Shown here in pieces: positions 36,635 through 48,234 of a DNA stretch of 64,000 nt. The position numbers and the translations under genes are program-made. The DNA comes from Stutzerimonas kunmingensis. GTDB taxonomy: Bacteria; Pseudomonadota; Gammaproteobacteria; Pseudomonadales; Pseudomonadaceae. The notes beneath the pieces were generated by a model. It saw only the letters and a list, made by a program, of their open reading frames with translations. It had not been told where the DNA came from and ran no database searches. The DNA lies in assembly GCF_900114065.1 (NCBI RefSeq), contig NZ_FORS01000001.1, forward strand, positions 558,001 to 622,000, read 5' to 3'. How positions within the stretch are numbered: position 1 is the first letter of the stretch; every line of letters starts with the position of its first letter.

Positions 36635-37847
36635 GGGCGACCTCCTTGGCCGGCGGCTCGGCGAAATCGGCCTCGTCGAACTCGGTGTCCTCGCTGCCCA
36701 GCACGGTGCGGCTTTCCCATTCGATGCGCAGCAGCAGCGCCATGCTTGCGCAGGTCACCACCAGCGAGCTGCCGCCATAACTGAGGAACGGCAGCGTCAG
36801 GCCCTTGGTTGGCAGCAGACCTACGTTTACTCCCACGTTGATCAGGAACTGTCCCAGCCAGAGGAACGCCATCCCCCAGGCCACATACGCCGCGAAGAAC
36901 TGCCGGGCCTTCTCTGCCCACAGACCGATATACAGTGCGCGAACGCCGACGAAGGCGAACAGCGCGATGGTCGCCAGTGCGCCGACCATGCCCAGCTCTT
37001 CGGCCAGTACGGAGAATACGAAGTCGGTATGCGCCTCGGGCAGGTAGAACTGCTTTTGCACGCTATTACCCAGGCCGACGCCGAACCATTCCCCGCGGCC
37101 GAAGGCGATGAGCGCCTGGGTCAGCTGGTAGCCGGCGCCGTACTGATCAGCCCAGGGGTCGGTGAAAGTGATCAGGCGCTGCAGACGGTATTCCTGGGTC
37201 TGCACCAACACCACCACGGCACCCACCGCGGCGATCACCAGCAGACTGAAGCGGATCATGCCAACACCACCGAGGAATAACATCGCCACTGCGGCGCCCA
37301 TCATGACCACGGTCGCACCGAAATCGGGCTCCAGCAGCAACAGGAATGCCATGGGCAGCAGGACCAGGAAGGGTTTGGCAAAGCCCCACATGCTTTCGCG
37401 AACTTCCTCTTGCCGGCGCACCAGATAGCCGGCCAGGTAGATCACCACGAAGACTTTCGCCAGCTCGGACGGCTGCACGTTGAAGGCGCCGAAACCGATC
37501 CAGCGCATCGAACCGTTCACTTCCCGGCCGATTCCCGGCAGCAGGACCAGGATCAGCAGGCCGAACGCCGCCAGCAGCAGCATCCAGTCCAGGCGTTGCC
37601 AGACCGACAGCGGTACCAGCAGCATCGCAATTCCCGCGCCGAGGCCCAGCGCCACATAAACCAGATGGCGACTCATGTGATACAGCGGATTGCCGGCATT
37701 GACCGCCGCGACTTCGGACGACGCCGAAGTGATCATCACCAGACCCAGGCCAAGCAAAGCCAGACAGCCGGCGAGCATGGGGAAGTCAAGATCCAGACCG
37801 CGGCGGCCGAACAAGGGCGAAGGAGCATGGCGCAGGAAGGCGAGCAT
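36624..37847 (-). CDS. ftsW: SEDS peptidoglycan polymerase FtsW
   Basis: A 407-residue inner-membrane protein with about ten TM segments, the divisome glycosyltransferase that works with FtsI. The SEDS signature near the C-terminus (GVNVGLLPTKGLTLPFLSYGGSS) is intact, as is the catalytic-Asp region WADQYGAGYQL. I chose the ATG at 37847, which shares one base with the murD stop (TGATG). The longer frame to 37964 lies inside murD. Confidence 0.96.
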   Translation of the reverse strand: MLAFLRHAPSPLFGRRGLDLDFPMLAGCLALLGLGLVMITSASSEVAAVNAGNPLYHMSRHLVYVALGLGAGIAMLLVPLSVWQRLDWMLLLAAFGLLILVLLPGIGREVNGSMRWIGFGAFNVQPSELAKVFVVIYLAGYLVRRQEEVRESMWGFAKPFLVLLPMAFLLLLEPDFGATVVMMGAAVAMLFLGGVGMIRFSLLVIAAVGAVVVLVQTQEYRLQRLITFTDPWADQYGAGYQLTQALIAFGRGEWFGVGLGNSVQKQFYLPEAHTDFVFSVLAEELGMVGALATIALFAFVGVRALYIGLWAEKARQFFAAYVAWGMAFLWLGQFLINVGVNVGLLPTKGLTLPFLSYGGSSLVVTCASMALLLRIEWESRTVLGSEDTEFDEADFAEPPAKEVAHGR

Positions 37848-39190
37848 CAGTCGAGCGCCTCCACCGCAGCGGCGAACAGGCGACCGCGCTCTTCGAAATT
37901 CTTGAACATGTCCAGACTGGCACAGGCCGGCGACAGCAATACCGCATCGCCCGCTTCGGCACACTCGGCGGCGCGCTGCACGGCTTCGCCCAGTGTTGCA
38001 ACATGAACCAGGGTGGTGGCATCGGCCAGCGCGGCCGCAAGACGTTGCGCATCACGACCGAGCAGCACCACGGCACGGCAATAGCGTGCAATCGGCGCGC
38101 GCAGCGCGGAGAAGTCTGCGCCCTTGCCATCGCCACCGGCGATCAGTACCAGCTTGCCGTCGATATCCGCACCCAGGCCTTCGATCGCAGCCAGCGCGGC
38201 ACCGACATTGGTGGCCTTGGAATCGTCGTAATAGCTGACGTCGCCACGCTGGCCAACCCACTGGCAGCGATGCGGCAAACCTACGAACTGGCGCAACGTC
38301 TCCAGCATCGGCTCGAACGGCAGACCCACCGCGTGCCCCAGCGCCAGCGCTGCCAGAGCATTGGACTGATTGTGCGCACCACGCATCTTCAGCTCGCGAA
38401 CCGGCATCAGCGCATCGAACTGGAACGCCAGGTACTTCTCGCCTTTTTCCTCGAACAGCCCAAAGCCCTTGAAGTCCGGCTTGCCGAGGCCAAAGGTCCA
38501 GGTCGGCAGGTCATCCGCGACCAGCGGACGGCTGAGCCGGTCATCGCGATTGACCACCACCTGACGCGCGCCGCGGAAAATTCGGTGTTTGGCCTGATGA
38601 TAGGCTGGCAGGCCGCTGTAGCGGTCCATATGGTCTTCGCTGATGTTCAGGCAGGTCGCCACTTCGGCATTTAGCTGCTCGGTGGTCTCCAGCTGAAAGC
38701 TGGACAGCTCCAACACATAAAGCTCGACGTCGTCTGCCAGCAGATCGAGCGCCGGCGTGCCCAGGTTGCCACCAACCGCCACGGTGCGCCCTGCCGCCAC
38801 GGCCATCTCGCCGACCAGCGTGGTCACGGTGCTCTTGGCGTTGGAGCCGGTGATCGCAATGATCGGCGCCTTGGCTTCGCGGGCGAACAGCTCGATATCA
38901 CCGGACAGCTTGACCCCACGCGCCGCCGCTTCCTGCAGCGCCGGCGTACTGATCGCCAGACCCGGGCTTACCAGCAGCTCGCTGGCGGTGCAGAGAAACT
39001 CGACGTCCAGCTCGCCACAGCGCACTTGCACGTCTGGATACTCGGCCTTGAGCGTCGCCAACTCCGGCGGGTTCACACGGGTATCAGCGACGGCAAACGG
39101 CAGCCCCCGACGCGCCAGATGGCGAACCAGGGACATGCCGCTCTTGCCGAGGCCGACAACGATGCGGAACTGGTCGGAAGCGATGAGCAC
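37847..39190 (-). CDS. murD: UDP-N-acetylmuramoyl-L-alanine--D-glutamate ligase
   Basis: A 447-residue Mur ligase that adds D-Glu. VVGLGKSGMSLVRHLARRG is the N-terminal motif, ITGSNAKSTVTTLVGE the P-loop with Ser in place of the usual second Gly-Lys neighbour, as in Pseudomonas MurD, and the C-terminal LIAGGDGKGADF is conserved. It lies six bases after mraY. Confidence 0.98.
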   Translation of the reverse strand: MLIASDQFRIVVGLGKSGMSLVRHLARRGLPFAVADTRVNPPELATLKAEYPDVQVRCGELDVEFLCTASELLVSPGLAISTPALQEAAARGVKLSGDIELFAREAKAPIIAITGSNAKSTVTTLVGEMAVAAGRTVAVGGNLGTPALDLLADDVELYVLELSSFQLETTEQLNAEVATCLNISEDHMDRYSGLPAYHQAKHRIFRGARQVVVNRDDRLSRPLVADDLPTWTFGLGKPDFKGFGLFEEKGEKYLAFQFDALMPVRELKMRGAHNQSNALAALALGHAVGLPFEPMLETLRQFVGLPHRCQWVGQRGDVSYYDDSKATNVGAALAAIEGLGADIDGKLVLIAGGDGKGADFSALRAPIARYCRAVVLLGRDAQRLAAALADATTLVHVATLGEAVQRAAECAEAGDAVLLSPACASLDMFKNFEERGRLFAAAVEALD

Positions 39191-39196
39191 TCTTGA

Positions 39197-40279
39197 TTAC
39201 CTCAGTTTCAGGGTGGCAAGGCCGACGAGCACCAGGATCACAGTGATGATCCAGAAGCGCACGATCACCCGGGGTTCGGGCCAGCCCTTGAGTTCGAAAT
39301 GGTGATGGATCGGCGCCATGCGAAACACGCGCTTGCCAGTCAGCTTGAAGCTCGCCACCTGGATCATCACCGAGAGGGTTTCCATCACGAACACGCCGCC
39401 CATGATGAACAGCACCACTTCCTGGCGAACGATCACGGCGATGGTGCCCAGCGCCGCGCCGAGCGCCAGCGCGCCGACATCGCCCATGAAGACCTGAGCC
39501 GGATAGGTGTTGAACCAGAGAAAGCCGAGGCCGGCACCGATCAGCGCGCCGCAGAAGACGATCAGCTCGCCCGCACCCGGCACGTAAGGAATGAGCAGGT
39601 ACTCGGCAAAATTCACGTTACCGGAGAGGTAGCAGAAGATGCCCAGACCGCCGCCGACCATGACCGTTGGCATGATCGCCAGACCGTCGAGGCCGTCGGT
39701 CAGGTTGACCGCGTTGCTCGAGCCGACGATGACGAAGTAGCTCAACACGACAAAACCAATCCCGAGTGGGATCTCGATGTGCTTCAGCAGCGGCAGAATC
39801 AGCGTGGTTTCGACCGGTGTCTGCGCAGTCATATAAAGGAAGACCGCGGCGCCGAGGCCAAAGACCGATTGCCAGAAATACTTCCAACGGCTTGGCAAGC
39901 CGCGGGAGTTCTTCTCGATCACCTTGCGATAGTCATCGACCCAGCCGATCGCGCCGAACAGCAAGGTCACCGCCAGCACCACCCAGACGTAGCGATTGGA
40001 CAGATCGGCCCAGAGCAAGGTGCTGATGCTGATGGCGCTGAGGATCAGCGCACCACCCATGGTCGGCGTGCCGGATTTGGACAGGTGCGACTGCGGACCG
40101 TCGGTACGCACGGACTGGCCAATCTGGCGCATCTGCAACGTACGGATCAGCCAAGGGCCCATCCACAGCGACAGCACCAGAGCGGTGAGGACGCCGAGAA
40201 TTCCACGCAGCGACAGGTACTGAAAGACCGCGAAGCCTTTGTGGAACTGTTGCAGATACTCGGCGAGCAGCAGCAGCAT
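39197..40279 (-). CDS. mraY: Phospho-N-acetylmuramoyl-pentapeptide transferase
   Basis: A 360-residue inner-membrane enzyme that makes lipid I from UDP-MurNAc-pentapeptide and undecaprenyl phosphate. About ten TM segments are seen, with the catalytic Asp pair in [22 protein letters not shown] and the loop [19 protein letters not shown]. The length is typical. I chose the ATG at 40279, which shares a base with the murF stop (TGATG). Confidence 0.97.
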   Translation of the reverse strand: MLLLLAEYLQQFHKGFAVFQYLSLRGILGVLTALVLSLWMGPWLIRTLQMRQIGQSVRTDGPQSHLSKSGTPTMGGALILSAISISTLLWADLSNRYVWVVLAVTLLFGAIGWVDDYRKVIEKNSRGLPSRWKYFWQSVFGLGAAVFLYMTAQTPVETTLILPLLKHIEIPLGIGFVVLSYFVIVGSSNAVNLTDGLDGLAIMPTVMVGGGLGIFCYLSGNVNFAEYLLIPYVPGAGELIVFCGALIGAGLGFLWFNTYPAQVFMGDVGALALGAALGTIAVIVRQEVVLFIMGGVFVMETLSVMIQVASFKLTGKRVFRMAPIHHHFELKGWPEPRVIVRFWIITVILVLVGLATLKLR

Positions 40280-41655
40280 CAGTGTTTCTCCATGGATGGC
40301 CCAGCGAGCGCATCGACGACTTTGTCCATCGCCGCGCTGCGTGAGCCCTTGATCAGAATGGTGGTACCGCTGCCCTGTTCGGCTCGCAGGCTGTCGATAA
40401 GGCTGGCCTGGTCGGCGAAGTGCCGAGCGCCTGGACCGAATGCCTGAATTGCATGGGCCATCAGAGGCCCGACGGCATAAAGCGTGTCGATCTTGCCAGC
40501 GGCATAGGCGCCGACGTCGCGATGGCCCTGCTCGGCCCACTCGCCCAGCTCGCCCATATCGCCAAGCACAAGGATGGTGCTACCGGCAAAGCTGGCCAGC
40601 ACGTCGATGGCGGCGCAGATCGATGCCGGATTGGCGTTGTAGCTGTCGTCGATCAGGCGCACGCCGTTGGCCAGCATTTGCGCCACGGCTCGGCCTTTGA
40701 CCGGTTGCAGGCTTTCCAGCCCCGCCACCACGGCCTCGGCCTCGATACCCAGCGCATAGGCTGCCGCGGCTGCCGCCAAGGCGTTGGCCACGTTATGCCG
40801 GCCCAGCAGATTGAGCTGGGTGCGAAGATTGCCCAGCGGGCCAGTCAGCACGAAATTCGGGCAGCCACGCTGGTCGTAGGCGATCGACCCGGCGGAGAAA
40901 TCCACGAGGGGGTCGTCCAGGCCGAACGATACGATGCGCTTGCCCGCAGCGCGCTCGGCCCAGATCGAATAGGCCTTGTCGTCACGGTTGAGCACGGCGG
41001 TGCCGGATGCGTTCAGGCCATCGAGAATCTCGCCCTTGGCCTCGACGATCCTGTCCGGGCCACCGAACTCCCCGACGTGGGCGGTGCCCGCATTGGTAAT
41101 TACGCTGACATCCGGGCGCACCAGATCGACGGTGTAGGCAATATCGCCGGGCCGCGAAGCGCCGAGTTCGATGACGGCGCTGCGATGACTGGTGCTCAAC
41201 TCCAACAGCGTCAGTGGCGCACCCAAGTCATTGTTGAGGTTGCCGCGAGTGGCCAGTACGGCGTCCTGGCCATGGGCGCTGCGTAGAATGCTGGCGAGCA
41301 TTTCCTTCACGCTGGTCTTGCCGCTGGAGCCGGTGATCGCTGCGACCGGACCGTTGAATGCGGCGCGATTGAGCGCGCCGAGCTGCCCAAGCGCCAACCG
41401 GGTATCGGCAACGACCAGCTGCGGCAGGCCTGCATCTGCAACTTCACGCTCGACCAGTGCTGCAACGGCGCCTTTGGCGGCGACGTCCGCCAGATAGGCA
41501 TGACCATCGAAGCGTGGCCCGGTCAGCGCGATGAACAGCTGGCCAGGTTCGATGGCCCGACTGTCTGTGCTGACGGCAGTGAAGCTGGCATCCGCTCCGA
41601 CCAGGCGGCCAGACAGCGGTAGCTGCAATTCGCTCAGGCGCATCGACTCAAGCAT
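40279..41655 (-). CDS. murF: UDP-N-acetylmuramoyl-tripeptide--D-alanyl-D-alanine ligase
   Basis: A 458-residue Mur ligase that adds D-Ala-D-Ala. The P-loop [16 protein letters not shown], the substrate loop [16 protein letters not shown] and the C-terminal [16 protein letters not shown] are intact. The start at 41655 has GGAGAAGG upstream and overlaps the murE stop by eight bases; it is preferred to the ATG four codons later. Confidence 0.97.
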   Translation of the reverse strand: MLESMRLSELQLPLSGRLVGADASFTAVSTDSRAIEPGQLFIALTGPRFDGHAYLADVAAKGAVAALVEREVADAGLPQLVVADTRLALGQLGALNRAAFNGPVAAITGSSGKTSVKEMLASILRSAHGQDAVLATRGNLNNDLGAPLTLLELSTSHRSAVIELGASRPGDIAYTVDLVRPDVSVITNAGTAHVGEFGGPDRIVEAKGEILDGLNASGTAVLNRDDKAYSIWAERAAGKRIVSFGLDDPLVDFSAGSIAYDQRGCPNFVLTGPLGNLRTQLNLLGRHNVANALAAAAAAYALGIEAEAVVAGLESLQPVKGRAVAQMLANGVRLIDDSYNANPASICAAIDVLASFAGSTILVLGDMGELGEWAEQGHRDVGAYAAGKIDTLYAVGPLMAHAIQAFGPGARHFADQASLIDSLRAEQGSGTTILIKGSRSAAMDKVVDALAGPSMEKH

Positions 41656-43110
41656 TGGCCTTCTCCCAGACGGACAGCGCCCTGCAGGCTTCCTCGAGAT
41701 CGGAGAACGGCAAGCGTTCGCCGCGAACTTCCTGATAGTCCTCGTGACCTTTGCCGGCCAGCACGACCACATCTTCCGCGCGCGCGGCCGCGATCAGACT
41801 GGCTATTGCCTGCGCGCGGCCATGGCTGAAAGTGACCGCCGCAGGATTGCTGAACCCCGAACGGATACCCTCGAGAATCTGTCCTGGCGCCTCATTGCGC
41901 GGATTGTCATCGGTGACCACGACGCCGTCGGCCAGCCGCTCCGCGACTTCAGCCATCAGCGGGCGCTTGCCGGTATCACGATCACCGCCGCAACCGAACA
42001 GACAAAGCAGCCTGCCGCGCGCGTGTGGACGCAGCGCGGTGAGGACTTTCTCCAGCGCATCGGGGGTGTGTGCGTAGTCGACCACGATCAGCGGATGGTC
42101 GCCGCCACCCAGCCGCTGCATGCGGCCGGCGGGGCCTTGCAGTTCAGGCAGCACGGCCAGGATTTCGTCCAGCGGATAGTCCATGCCAAGCAGGGCGCCG
42201 ACGGCGGCCAATACATTGCTGACGTTGAAACGCCCGAGCAGCGGACTGCGCAACGAGCGCTCGCCCTGCGGCGTGATCAGCCGAGCATGAATGCCGTCGT
42301 CGTCGAGACGCGCTTCAGCGCAGAACAGGTAGGCCGTAGGGTCTTCCAGGCTGTAAGTGATCAGGCGCGACTCGCGCTCCTCGCCGGCCAGCACGCGGCC
42401 AAAGGCATCGTCGAGGTTGATTACCCGACAGCTCAGCCCGGGCACCTCGAACAGGCGCGCCTTGGCAGCACCGTAAGCATCCATGCTGCCGTGGTAATCG
42501 AGGTGGTCACGTGACAGATTGGTGAACACGGCGACATCGAAATCCAGGGCCGCGACGCGCCCCTGATCGAGACCATGCGAGGACACTTCCATCGCTACCG
42601 CGCGAGCACCCTCTTGTTTGAGGTTCGCCAGTGTCGCCTGCACGCCGATGGCGTCTGGCGTGGTATGGCGTCCCAGTTCCAGCTGTCCGTGGAATCCGGT
42701 GCCAAGCGTGCCGATGATTCCGCAGGGTTCGCCGAGCCGATCGAGCGCCTGGGCAATCAGCTGGCTGACACTGGTCTTGCCGTTGGTTCCGGTCACACCG
42801 ACCACACGCAGGCTGCGGCTGGGCTCGCCGTAGAAGCGGCCGGCAATCGCCGACAGCTGTTCTGCCAGATGCAGCACCGGAACCATGACTGCGTTGTCGG
42901 TCAGTGACTGGTCGAGGCCTTCTGCCTCATAAGCGACCGCGGCCGCGCCACGGGCGACGGCATCCTGTATGTGATCGCGACCATCGAACTGCAGACCCGG
43001 TACAGCGAGGAACAGGTCTCCGCCACGAACCTTGCGACTGTCGAGTGTCAGCTCACGGATCAGCACGTCGCTGCCGGCCTGAGGCAGCAGGTGATTCAAT
43101 GGCATCGGCA

Positions 43111-43111
<1 letters not shown>
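41648..43111 (-). CDS. murE: UDP-MurNAc-tripeptide synthetase (meso-DAP adding)
   Basis: A 487-residue Mur ligase. P-loop VTGTNGKTSVSQLIA, DYAHTPDALEKVL, GDRDTGKRPLM and the DNPRNEAP motif, which selects meso-diaminopimelate over lysine, are all present. The start shares its first base with the ftsI stop (TGATG). It is complete. Confidence 0.98.
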
Positions 43112-45121
<2,010 letters not shown>

Positions 45122-45125
<4 letters not shown>

Positions 45126-46069
45126 CGCAGCTTCTCCGCCACGCGCATTACCGCACTGCGCGAACGCGGGTTGCCCTTGACCTCGGCATCGGAAGCGTAC
45201 TGCGGCTTGCCGAGCAGCTTGAGGCGCGGCTCGAATGCCTTCGGAATGATGGGCAGGTCGCGTGGCAGCTTGTCCGCCTCGCCCTTGGCGTGGCGGCGCA
45301 TGAACTGCTTGACGATGCGGTCTTCCAGCGAATGAAAGCTGATGACCACCAGCCGGCCGCCCACTTCCAGTGCCTCCAGGGCTGCATCAAGGCCATGCTC
45401 CAGGTCGCCAAGCTCATTGTTGATGTAGATGCGCAGTCCCTGAAACGCACGAGTCGCCGGATTCTTGCCCTTCTCCCAAGCGGGGTTGGCCTCAGTCAGG
45501 ACCTTGGCGAGGTCGGCGGTACGTTCGAAAGGCGCCGCTTCGCGGCGCTGCACCACCGCACGAGCCATGCGCTTGGCGAAGCGCTCTTCGCCATAATCCT
45601 TGAACACCCGGGCGATCTCATCTTCGTCGGCGTGCGCTATCCAATCGGCCGCACTGACGCCTCGGCTAGGATCCATGCGCATGTCCAGAGGACCGTCGTT
45701 AAGAAAACTGAAGCCGCGCTCGGGGTCGTCCAGCTGCGGTGACGAAACGCCCAGATCCAGCAAAACGCCACTGACGGTTCCGCTCCAGCCGCGCTGCGCC
45801 ACCTCTTCGCCAAGTTCGGCAAAACTTCTCTGCACAACGACAAAGCGGCCGTCCTCGGCCGCCAGTGCTTGCCCCGTAGCGATGGCTAACGGATCCTTGT
45901 CGAATCCTAGCAATAGGCCATCAGGCCCAAGCTGCTGAAGCAGTAGCCGGCTGTGACCACCCCGCCCAAAGGTGCCATCCAGATAGCGTCCGTCCGGGCG
46001 CACGTTCAGCGCCGCGACGGCTTCGTCGAGCAACACGGTGATATGTCGCAAGCTGCTGATCTGGTTCAC
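45122..46069 (-). CDS. rsmH: 16S rRNA (cytosine-1402 N4)-methyltransferase
   Basis: A 315-residue SAM enzyme acting on C1402 in the ribosomal P site. [13 protein letters not shown] and [17 protein letters not shown] form the SAM site. [21 protein letters not shown] and the C-terminal [17 protein letters not shown] are the family blocks. Its partner at the same nucleotide, rsmI, lies in this window at 47247. Overlaps mraZ by four bases. Confidence 0.98.
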
Positions 46070-46521
46070 AGGATTAGGTCACGTAGTTCTTCCGGCAGAC
46101 CGCCGGGTTGCTTGATGGCCGCCAGGTCCGCGTCAGAAACCGCGTTCCAGTCGTCCTCGTTCCATAGTTGAAACTTGTTCAGTTGCCCTACCAACATCGC
46201 GCGCTTGTCCAGCCGGGCGTACTCACGAAGACGCGGTGGCACCACGACGCGCCCACTGCCATCCATCTCTAGATCGACAGCATTACCAATCAGCAGGCGT
46301 TGCAGGCGACGGGCCTCTTCACGCAAGGAGGGCAATTCGCGGAGCTTGGCTTCGATCAGCTCCCACTCGGGCAAGGGGTAAATGCACAAACAACGGTCCA
46401 CGGCGTCGATCGTGATGATCAGCTGGCCATCGCCACGGGAATTCAGCTCGTCGCGGTACCGGCTGGGCATGGCTAGCCGGCCTTTGGCGTCGAGACTGAT
46501 GGCGTTAGCTCCGCGAAACAC
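46066..46521 (-). CDS. mraZ: Transcriptional regulator MraZ
   Basis: A 151-residue protein with two AbrB-like SpoVT domains: [25 protein letters not shown] and [20 protein letters not shown]. It forms a ring and represses its own dcw promoter. The four boxes upstream of it fit that role. It is the first gene of the cluster. Confidence 0.97.
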   Translation of the reverse strand: MFRGANAISLDAKGRLAMPSRYRDELNSRGDGQLIITIDAVDRCLCIYPLPEWELIEAKLRELPSLREEARRLQRLLIGNAVDLEMDGSGRVVVPPRLREYARLDKRAMLVGQLNKFQLWNEDDWNAVSDADLAAIKQPGGLPEELRDLIL

Positions 46522-46552
46522 GGCTGCGCTTCCCCTGAATTAGCTATCCATG

Positions 46553-46587
46553 CCCATATTTACCCACTTTCTGCCACTTCCTACCAC
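46553..46587 (-). promoter_or_regulatory. Four MraZ operator boxes
   Basis: On the minus strand GTGGT, GTGGC, GTGGG and ATGGG stand at exact 10-bp intervals (plus-strand positions 46583, 46573, 46563 and 46553). This is the direct-repeat arrangement bound by the MraZ ring. They lie downstream of the -10 box, in the early transcribed leader. Confidence 0.85.
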
Positions 46588-46595
46588 TTGTGCGC

Positions 46596-46625
46596 ACTAT
46601 AGAAACGCAGCCGCCCCACCGTCAA
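46596..46625 (-). promoter_or_regulatory. Sigma-70 promoter of the dcw cluster
   Basis: TTGACG (46620-46625) and TATAGT (46596-46601) on the minus strand are separated by 18 bases, just before the MraZ boxes. Confidence 0.8.
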
Positions 46626-46820
46626 GGCGAGCCAGACGGGAAAAAGCCTTACGGAGCGGCAATTTAGCGACGTTGAGAGGTAATTCGAGCGGAGAATGCG
46701 AAGAGGACTGGAAGCATCTTCAGAGACAACAGCGAGTTGCTCAACAAAGTTAAAGTACTTTGTTAAGAGCAAGAATGTTTCGGAATTAAAAATGGGGTAT
46801 TGCTAAGGAAGAAAGGAGGA

Positions 46821-47175
46821 GAGTCGATCTGTAAGCCGGGTTCTGTCGAGGACAGCCATTCCTCTACGACAGCCATCGCTGACTGCCTCTAGCAACCTAC
46901 CCGGATCCAGCGCGGGCCACGCCGATGGATCCCTATTTGGTCTTGCTCCAAGTGGGGTTTACCTAGCCACGGACTGTTGCCAGCCGCGCGGTGCGCTCTT
47001 ACCGCACCTTTTCACCCTTACCGGCACCGAAGTGCTTAGGCGGTTATTTTCTGTGGCACTTTCCGTAGGCTCGCGCCTCCCAGGCGTTACCTGGCACTTC
47101 GCCCTATGGAGCCCGGACTTTCCTCCCTCCCTTTTTGCGGAACAAAAAGAGACAGCGACTGTCCGATCGACTCTC
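46821..47175 (-). ncRNA. rnpB: RNase P RNA (class A)
   Basis: About 355 bases. The 5' end AGAGTCGATCGGACAGTC and the 3' end ACCCGGCTTACAGATCGACT pair to form P1. Universally conserved parts are seen on the minus strand: GAGGAAAGTCCGGGCTCC (CR-I), AGAAAATAACCGCC, GGTAAGGGTGAAAAGGTGC and GGCTAGGTAAACCCCAC. Ends are approximate to a few bases. It sits between rsmI and mraZ, as in other pseudomonads. Confidence 0.97.
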
Positions 47176-47246
47176 CAGGCGCCAGAGTATCGCCGCAACG
47201 CTCTGCCTGCAAGCTCACCAGGCGGCACGAGGCCCAGGCCCACCTC

Positions 47247-48110
47247 CTATTTGCGTTCCAGCGCCGCCTGGTACAACAGATTCTTGCGCACACCGGTAAT
47301 ATCGGCTGCGATTGCGGCCGCCCGCTTGAGCGGCATTTCTGCCAACAGCAGATCGAGCACCCGGAGCGCCTCTGCGCTCACCGCGCTCTCGTCTAGCGGA
47401 GCATGCCAACCCTCTACAAGCACCACGCACTCGCCGCGCTGCTGATTGCTGTCGGCCTCGACCCACGCGTGCAACTCGCTCAGCGGCAGCCCTTTCAGCG
47501 TTTCGAACGTCTTGGTCAACTCTCGGCCGAGCACGGCAATTCGATCGCCACCGAACACATCTCGAAAGTCGCCAAGCGATTCCAGTATGCGGTGCGGAGC
47601 TTCGTAGAAGATCAGCGTACGCGGCTCTTCTTTCAGTGCTTCGAGCCGTGCACATCGTGCAGCTGCCTTGGCAGGCAGAAAGCCTTCGAAGATGAATCGA
47701 TCCGAGGGCAACCCAGCCGCCGACAGTGCGGCGATCAGCGCACAAGCACCCGGCACCGGCACCACTGCAACCCCAGCAGCACGCGCCTGGCGCACCAGGT
47801 GATATCCCGGATCGGAAATCAACGGCGTACCCGCATCGGAGATCAGCGCGACATCCTCTCCACCTTGCAACCGCCCGATGAATCGCCCCCCCTCTTCACG
47901 CTCGTTATGCTCGTGGCAAGCTGCCAGCGGCGTCTGAATACCGAAGTGCGCGAGCAACCGAGACGAGTGACGGGTATCCTCCGCGGCTATCAGCGACACC
48001 TCTCGCAGCACCCGCAGCGCTCGGGCACTGATGTCCTCCAGATTGCCGATCGGCGTTGCGACGACATAAAGCGTCCCCATTCCGGAATTCGCACCACCGC
48101 TGGCAGTCAC
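47247..48110 (-). CDS. rsmI: 16S rRNA (cytidine-1402 2'-O)-methyltransferase
   Basis: A 287-residue SAM enzyme of the tetrapyrrole-methylase fold that modifies C1402 with RsmH. LYVVATPIGNLEDISARAL, LIAAEDTRHSSRLL and DAGTPLISDPGYHLVR are family blocks. The start is a GTG at 48110 with AGAGGTAAG upstream; an internal ATG at 48080 (MGTLYVV) lacks a Shine-Dalgarno but would match the shorter homologs. It is divergent from lpoA. Confidence 0.95.
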   Translation of the reverse strand: MTASGGANSGMGTLYVVATPIGNLEDISARALRVLREVSLIAAEDTRHSSRLLAHFGIQTPLAACHEHNEREEGGRFIGRLQGGEDVALISDAGTPLISDPGYHLVRQARAAGVAVVPVPGACALIAALSAAGLPSDRFIFEGFLPAKAAARCARLEALKEEPRTLIFYEAPHRILESLGDFRDVFGGDRIAVLGRELTKTFETLKGLPLSELHAWVEADSNQQRGECVVLVEGWHAPLDESAVSAEALRVLDLLLAEMPLKRAAAIAADITGVRKNLLYQAALERK

Positions 48111-48234
48111 AAGGGCTTACCTCTGTCACGGAAATGCGCATTGTAGCCCGATTCACCGCCGCAACATCGCCGCCACTTCAGCGCTTGGGTACAATCCGCC
48201 AACACTCGCCAGTGCTTTCAGGAACGATCAAACA

